Assembly (NCBI GenBank): GCA_009844425.1
Contig: VYBN01000019.1
Span: 22,229 to 57,329 of the forward strand
Direction: 5' to 3'
Source of the DNA: Gammaproteobacteria bacterium
GTDB lineage: Bacteria; Pseudomonadota; Gammaproteobacteria; Steroidobacterales; Foliamicaceae
Length of the DNA: 35,101 bases
Shown: piece after piece, positions 31,721 to 35,101 of the stretch
How positions within the stretch are numbered: the first letter of the stretch is position 1
Layout of the letters: each line of letters opens with the position of its first letter
Position numbers and translations under genes: made by a program
Notes under the pieces: generated by a model
Seen by the model: the letters and a program-made list of their open reading frames with translations, nothing else
What the model was told of the DNA's origin: nothing
Database searches by the model: none

Positions 31721-32815
31721 CTAGCCGGGCAGGGTCGCGTACCAGACCTGGGTCGTGCCCAGGTGCTTGCTGGGCGCCGCCTCGACGAAGCCGAATTCCT
31801 TCAGCAGTCCGTCGAAATCCGTATAGCAGAAGTCGTCGCCGTACGCTTCGCCGTTGTGACGCGAGTCGAAATGGCGGTGGTAAAGCTGGGCCGGCGTCAT
31901 GCCGCTGGCCATCATGAAGTCGTAGACCGCGAACATCCCGCCCGGACGCAGCACCCGGTTCACTTCGGCCAGGGTCTCGCGAATGATCCGCATAGGAATC
32001 TCGTGGAACAGGATGAAGGAGAAGACCATGTCGAAGCTGTCGTCGTCATAGCCGGTGTTCTCGACCAGCCGCTGGGCAAAGCACACGTCGATGCCCAGCT
32101 CCACGGCGCGGTGGTGGGCGCAGCGCAGCATCGGCTCGGAGTGGTCGATGCCGGTCACGTCCGCCTGCGGAAATCTCTGCTTCAGGGCGGTGGTGCTTTG
32201 CCCGACCGAGCAGGCCAGGTCGAGAATCCGCTCGACGCGGCCGTCCGCCGGCAGCGGCAGATGATTGTTCACCAGCGAGGCGTGCAACTGGTCCTTGTCG
32301 TTGTCGCCGACGAAGAATACTTTTGTCCCGTAGTGGTAGCGGAATCCCGCCAGCGGATCCTTGTGGTATCCGTCGGGCTGCAGGTGGAAATGCACGTTGG
32401 CGTATTCCGGCGCCTCGAAGTCCGGGTTCAGTTCCAGCCGGGCCGGGCCGCGCCCCTCGGCGGACTTGAGCCGGTCGAGGTGTATGTCGCGGCGCGCATC
32501 CAGCGAGCTCACGATGCGCCGCCATTTCATTTCCTGTTGCGAGCGCATCAGGCGGTCGCGTACGCTGGCAATCGGCATGTCTATCGCGATCTCGCGCACT
32601 TTCTCGAGCCGTTCCGCCGGCGGTTCCGAGGTGTCCTCCAGATGTGCCGTGCGGGTCGCGAGTTGCTGGTCGAATTGCATGCCGTCCAGCACGAACGAGC
32701 GCAGGCTTTCGACGAAATCTAGGTAACTTTCGTCCTCGCGGCTGGCAAGTTCGGGCAGGATGGTGGCGTTTTCCCGCTTCAGCGCCTGGCTGGTATCGAC
32801 TTCCATCAAAGGCAT
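31721..32815 (-). CDS. SAM-dependent class I methyltransferase with long N-terminal extension
   Basis: The 364-residue protein is a paralogue of the methyltransferase at 14076-15191. Motif I is RILDLACSVGQST (196-208), followed by ADVTGIDHSEPML, DDDSFDMVFSFILFHE and NRVLRPGGMFAVYDF. The first 190 residues are an extension with MKWRRIVSSLDARRD and PEYANVHFHLQPDGY, recalling PPYLAAVDVHCKPGSY in the paralogue. A closing HLGTTQVWYATLPG is typical of small-molecule methyltransferases. It is the third gene of the operon, 19 bases after an SDR and 5 bases before the small hypothetical protein. The substrate is unknown; natural-product or lipid methylation is plausible. Confidence 0.85.
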   Translation of the reverse strand: MPLMEVDTSQALKRENATILPELASREDESYLDFVESLRSFVLDGMQFDQQLATRTAHLEDTSEPPAERLEKVREIAIDMPIASVRDRLMRSQQEMKWRRIVSSLDARRDIHLDRLKSAEGRGPARLELNPDFEAPEYANVHFHLQPDGYHKDPLAGFRYHYGTKVFFVGDNDKDQLHASLVNNHLPLPADGRVERILDLACSVGQSTTALKQRFPQADVTGIDHSEPMLRCAHHRAVELGIDVCFAQRLVENTGYDDDSFDMVFSFILFHEIPMRIIRETLAEVNRVLRPGGMFAVYDFMMASGMTPAQLYHRHFDSRHNGEAYGDDFCYTDFDGLLKEFGFVEAAPSKHLGTTQVWYATLPG

Positions 32816-32834
32816 GGTTCCTCTCCCCGGGGCG

Positions 32835-33635
32835 CTATTGAGCCGCCATTCCCCCGTCTATGGACAGTTCGGCCCCCGTAATGTGGCGGGAATCGTCGCT
32901 GGACAGGTAGCAGACCAGGTCGCCGACGTCGCGCGGATGCCCGATCTTGTGGATCGGCACGGTGGCTTCCATCTTTGCCCGCAATTCCTCCGCGCGGCCC
33001 TGAAGCACGCGTTCCACGCTTTCCGTCCAGACGAGACCCGGATGCACCGAGTTTACCCGTATCCCGGTGCCCAGCGCGGCGGCCTCGGCGGCAACGACCT
33101 TGGTCAGGGCGGTCAGCGCGCCCTTGGCCGACGTGTAGGCCGTGCCGTGCGGGAAGCCGCGCAGGCCCGCCCGCGACGACATGACGATGATGCTTCCGCC
33201 CGGCGCCATCAGCGGCAGGCCGTCTCGCAGGCCGACGAACTGGCCTTCCACGTTCACCTTGTAAAGAAAATCCAGGTCCTCGGGCTTCACGTCCTCCAGC
33301 GGCCCCAGCTTGGCGTCGCCGGCATTGCTGAACAGCACGTCCATCGCACCCCAGACCTCGCGCACCCGGTCGTAAAGCCGTGTCCAGTCCGCTTCCAGCG
33401 TGACGTCCTGGCGGACGAATTCAATTTCGGCTTCGGGCGCAACCTCGTGGACCATGCGCAAGGTTTCGGCGGCTCCCTCTTCGTTGCGGCCGGTAAATAT
33501 CAGTCGCGCGCCTTCTTCGGCCATGTGCATGGCGCAGCCGCGCCCGATCCCGGAAGTGGCGCCGGTAATCAGCACCCGCTTGCCGGCCAGCCGGCCGGGT
33601 TCGCCGTGTCCGGCCGTGTCGTTCAGGAAATCCAT
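32835..33635 (-). CDS. Short-chain dehydrogenase/reductase with intact active site
   Basis: This 266-residue classical SDR has the Rossmann motif TGATSGIG (24-31), FSNAG (102-106), the catalytic Ser at 153/154 (IVMSSRAG) and the pair Tyr167-Lys171 in YTSAKG. HPGLVWTESVE and the closing RHITGAELSIDGGMAAQ are typical of the FabG-like oligomeric branch. It overlaps the upstream, degenerate SDR gene by 13 bases and is followed by the methyltransferase after 19 bases. The overlap suggests the two SDRs are made together and might form a heteromer. The substrate is unknown. Confidence 0.9.
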   Translation of the reverse strand: MDFLNDTAGHGEPGRLAGKRVLITGATSGIGRGCAMHMAEEGARLIFTGRNEEGAAETLRMVHEVAPEAEIEFVRQDVTLEADWTRLYDRVREVWGAMDVLFSNAGDAKLGPLEDVKPEDLDFLYKVNVEGQFVGLRDGLPLMAPGGSIIVMSSRAGLRGFPHGTAYTSAKGALTALTKVVAAEAAALGTGIRVNSVHPGLVWTESVERVLQGRAEELRAKMEATVPIHKIGHPRDVGDLVCYLSSDDSRHITGAELSIDGGMAAQ

Positions 33636-34351
33636 AAGCCTCCGTCCAGCATGACGGCCGAGCCGTGCGTATAGGTGGCGCCGTCACCCGCCAGCTGTAC
33701 GATCAGGGCCGCGACTTCCCCGACGCCGATCCCGCCGTCAAGCAACGGGTTTCCGCCGGCCGGCAGGTCCGGTCCTCCTTCGTAGTGCCCGGTCAACACG
33801 GTGTGTATGTGTATGCCGTCGCCGGCCTCGGCGCAGGCGAGCGCCGCGGACTTGCTGAGCGACCGGATTCCGCCGGCGCTGGCGGCATAGGCGGCGGCGC
33901 CGGGCAGCGCGCGGTCCGCAAAGACCGAACTCATGTTGATGATCGCGCCCTTGCGGCCCGCCGCCCGCAAGCGCACCACGGCGGTCTGCGTTCCGAAAAA
34001 GGCGGCCGTCAGGTTGCCTTGCAGCGCCTGGCTGAATTGCTCGAGCGAGGTCTCCCCCAATGCGCCGGCATGGTGCGCATAACAACCGTTCACCAGGACG
34101 TCGGGCAGCCGCGACTCCGATTCCAGGCGGTCGTACAGTGCCGGCCAGGCGCGCGGCTCGGCGCGATTGTGCGCCACCAGGTGCGCACCGGTTCCGGCAA
34201 GGGCCGATTCGGCGGCTTCCCTGGACCCGGGATCGTGGGCGACCAGAACGGCCTCGGCGCCGCAATCCAGTGCGCGGCGCGCCACGGCGGCTGAAACCGC
34301 CGGACCCGCGCCGCTGACGAGCATGATCTTGTTGGCGAGCCGCTCGGACAT
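33623..34351 (-). CDS. SDR-fold protein with degenerate active site
   Basis: This 242-residue protein is clearly an SDR (INMSSVFADRAL, closing HGSAVMLDGGLWIS) but has lost key residues. The nucleotide motif TGxxxGxG reads SGAGPAVS (13-20), keeping only the first Gly of the three. NNAG is replaced by VNGC (87-90). In place of Tyr-x-x-x-Lys there is YAASA (155-159), so the catalytic Lys is Ala. It is therefore probably non-catalytic and may be a structural or regulatory partner of the intact SDR encoded next with a 13-base overlap. It is the first gene of the operon. No frameshift is seen and the reading frame is clean, so it looks conserved rather than decaying. Confidence 0.85.
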   Translation of the reverse strand: MSERLANKIMLVSGAGPAVSAAVARRALDCGAEAVLVAHDPGSREAAESALAGTGAHLVAHNRAEPRAWPALYDRLESESRLPDVLVNGCYAHHAGALGETSLEQFSQALQGNLTAAFFGTQTAVVRLRAAGRKGAIINMSSVFADRALPGAAAYAASAGGIRSLSKSAALACAEAGDGIHIHTVLTGHYEGGPDLPAGGNPLLDGGIGVGEVAALIVQLAGDGATYTHGSAVMLDGGLWIS

Positions 34352-34457
34352 TGCCGGCCGATTCTACAGGACGCCCGCCCCCGCACATCGCCGTGCGGCG
34401 CCGTACGGACGCTTACGCGCAAAGCCTTGCCCGCGGTCGGAAGAGACGGAAATCCGG

Positions 34458-34486
34458 CTTGAAATCCCGGCAATTCATCCCCATTT
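34458..34486 (+). promoter_or_regulatory. Sigma-32 heat-shock promoter of hsp20
   Basis: CTTGAAA at 34458-34464 and CCCCATTT at 34479-34486 are separated by exactly 14 bases, matching the E. coli sigma-32 consensus at every position. Transcription would start around 34493, giving a leader of about 60 bases before ATG 34553. Confidence 0.85.
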
Positions 34487-34488
34487 CT

Positions 34489-34520
34489 GGAGCAGAAGAG
34501 GCTCCCGCAATGAAGGGAGC
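34489..34520 (+). promoter_or_regulatory. Competing hairpins in the hsp20 leader
   Basis: GCTCCC (34501-34506) can pair with the upstream GGAGC (34489-34493) or the downstream GGGAGC (34515-34520), and its CUCC could also pair with the ribosome binding site AGGAG at 34541. This could be a simple RNA thermometer, but there is no ROSE or fourU motif, so it is only a candidate. Confidence 0.25.
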
Positions 34521-34552
34521 GGACAAGTAAAAGCCAAAAGAGGAGAAGAGCT

Positions 34553-35026
34553 ATGAGAAACCTTGTTGTAAGGACCCGCCCGCGGACCTTTGTCACTCCG
34601 TGGACCCTCGATTCCATGCACCGGCAACTGGAGAACTGGATGGACCGGGCATTCAGCGTTTCCAACGGCGAAGACCTGGAACGGCGTCTGACGCTGACGC
34701 CGAGAATGGACATAGCGGAAACGGCGAAGGGCTATGAGCTGACCGCGGACCTGCCCGGATTGCAGGACAAGGACGTGGACATTTCCGTATCCAACGATGT
34801 CCTGACCATCACCGGCGAGCGCAGCTATGAGCAGGAGAGTGACGGACGCAACGTTCACCTGAGCGAACGCGGCTTCGGTACGTTCAAGCGCTCCTTCAGC
34901 CTGCCGGACGACGTGGACCAGGAACAGATCCAGGCACGCCTGAAGAACGGAGTGCTGGCGATCTTGCTGCCGAAAACCGAAGAGGTCGAGCCGCCGTCAC
35001 GCCAGATCAAGGTCAAGACGAGCTGA
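34553..35026 (+). CDS. Small heat-shock protein Hsp20 (alpha-crystallin family)
   Basis: This 157-residue ATP-independent chaperone holds unfolding proteins until DnaK or ClpB can act. The alpha-crystallin domain spans about 50-142: PRMDIAETAKGYELTADLPGL in two halves, VDISVSNDVLTITGER, GFGTFKRSFSLPDDVD and the conserved NGVLAILLPK (132-141, usually NGVLTLTLPK). The N-terminal arm (FVTPWTLDSMHRQLENWMDR) matches the IbpA/Hsp17-like class and the C-terminal RQIKVK is the I-x-V/I type anchor. It is preceded by AGGAG and a perfect sigma-32 promoter, so heat induction is expected. It is transcribed alone and divergent from the five-gene operon. Confidence 0.95.
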   Translation: MRNLVVRTRPRTFVTPWTLDSMHRQLENWMDRAFSVSNGEDLERRLTLTPRMDIAETAKGYELTADLPGLQDKDVDISVSNDVLTITGERSYEQESDGRNVHLSERGFGTFKRSFSLPDDVDQEQIQARLKNGVLAILLPKTEEVEPPSRQIKVKTS

Positions 35027-35101
35027 CCCTGTCCCCCAAACCCTGCCGTCCCGCCTGAGCCCTCCCAACTAAGGCGGTCGGCAGGTACTCAAACCCTGCC
35101 G
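35027..35101. other. Non-coding end of the window with an 11-base direct repeat
   Basis: After the hsp20 stop the sequence is C-rich and shows no gene. AAACCCTGCCG occurs at 35038-35048 and again at 35091-35101, the window edge. A copy spacing of 53 bases could mean the start of a tandem repeat continuing outside, but two copies are not enough to call one. Confidence 0.35.

Overview
The window is a GC-rich piece of a Gram-negative chromosome, most likely from an uncultured gammaproteobacterium. Evidence: dnaB lies directly behind an acidic-tailed C-terminus that fits ribosomal protein L9; a YoaA/DinG-type helicase overlaps tsaB, as neighbours do in gammaproteobacteria; squalene genes hpnC/D/E are present; there is a TonB-dependent receptor and several periplasmic c-type cytochromes; and the small heat-shock gene has a textbook sigma-32 promoter (CTTGAAA-N14-CCCCATTT). 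The taxonomic call is inference from gene content only.

Layout. 1-4551 (+): tail of a probable rplI, dnaB, a repeat-bearing spacer, the yoaA-like helicase and tsaB (replication, repair, tRNA modification). 4590-10696: an accessory metabolic stretch with a truncated Old Yellow Enzyme-family oxidoreductase and a RidA-like protein (-), an SDR, a Tat-exported nitrilase-family protein and argG (+), and a tandem SnoaL-like protein (-). 10733-13903: squalene synthesis, with hpnD-hpnE on the minus strand and hpnC divergent on the plus strand, followed by an apparently cut-off membrane ORF. 14076-16533: an N-terminally extended methyltransferase, a small hypothetical gene and a BASS-family transporter. 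16561-18629: a DUF4143-type ATPase, tRNA-Ala(CGC) and a VapC/Phd-type toxin-antitoxin pair. 18761-20230: succinate-semialdehyde dehydrogenase.

20331-25735 (+) is a visibly more A/T-rich uptake cassette: palindromic operator candidate, TonB-dependent receptor, hairpin, substrate-binding lipoprotein, FecCD-type permease and ATPase with overlapping reading frames; the substrate is unknown. 25821-27400 holds a Tat-exported sulfite-oxidase-family molybdoenzyme and a small c-type cytochrome. A MatB-like acyl-CoA synthetase runs against them. 28991-30749 (+) holds a DUF1640/CCDC90-like membrane protein, a cytochrome c'-like protein and a di-haem cytochrome.

30802-34351 (-) is a tightly packed five-gene operon: an SDR with degenerate active site, a normal SDR, a methyltransferase paralogous to the one at 14076-15191, an unrecognised 113-residue protein and an AhpD-like CxxC protein. 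This operon is the best candidate for an undescribed system in the window. The window ends with an hsp20 gene under heat-shock control. No CRISPR array, prophage, transposase or rRNA gene was seen.
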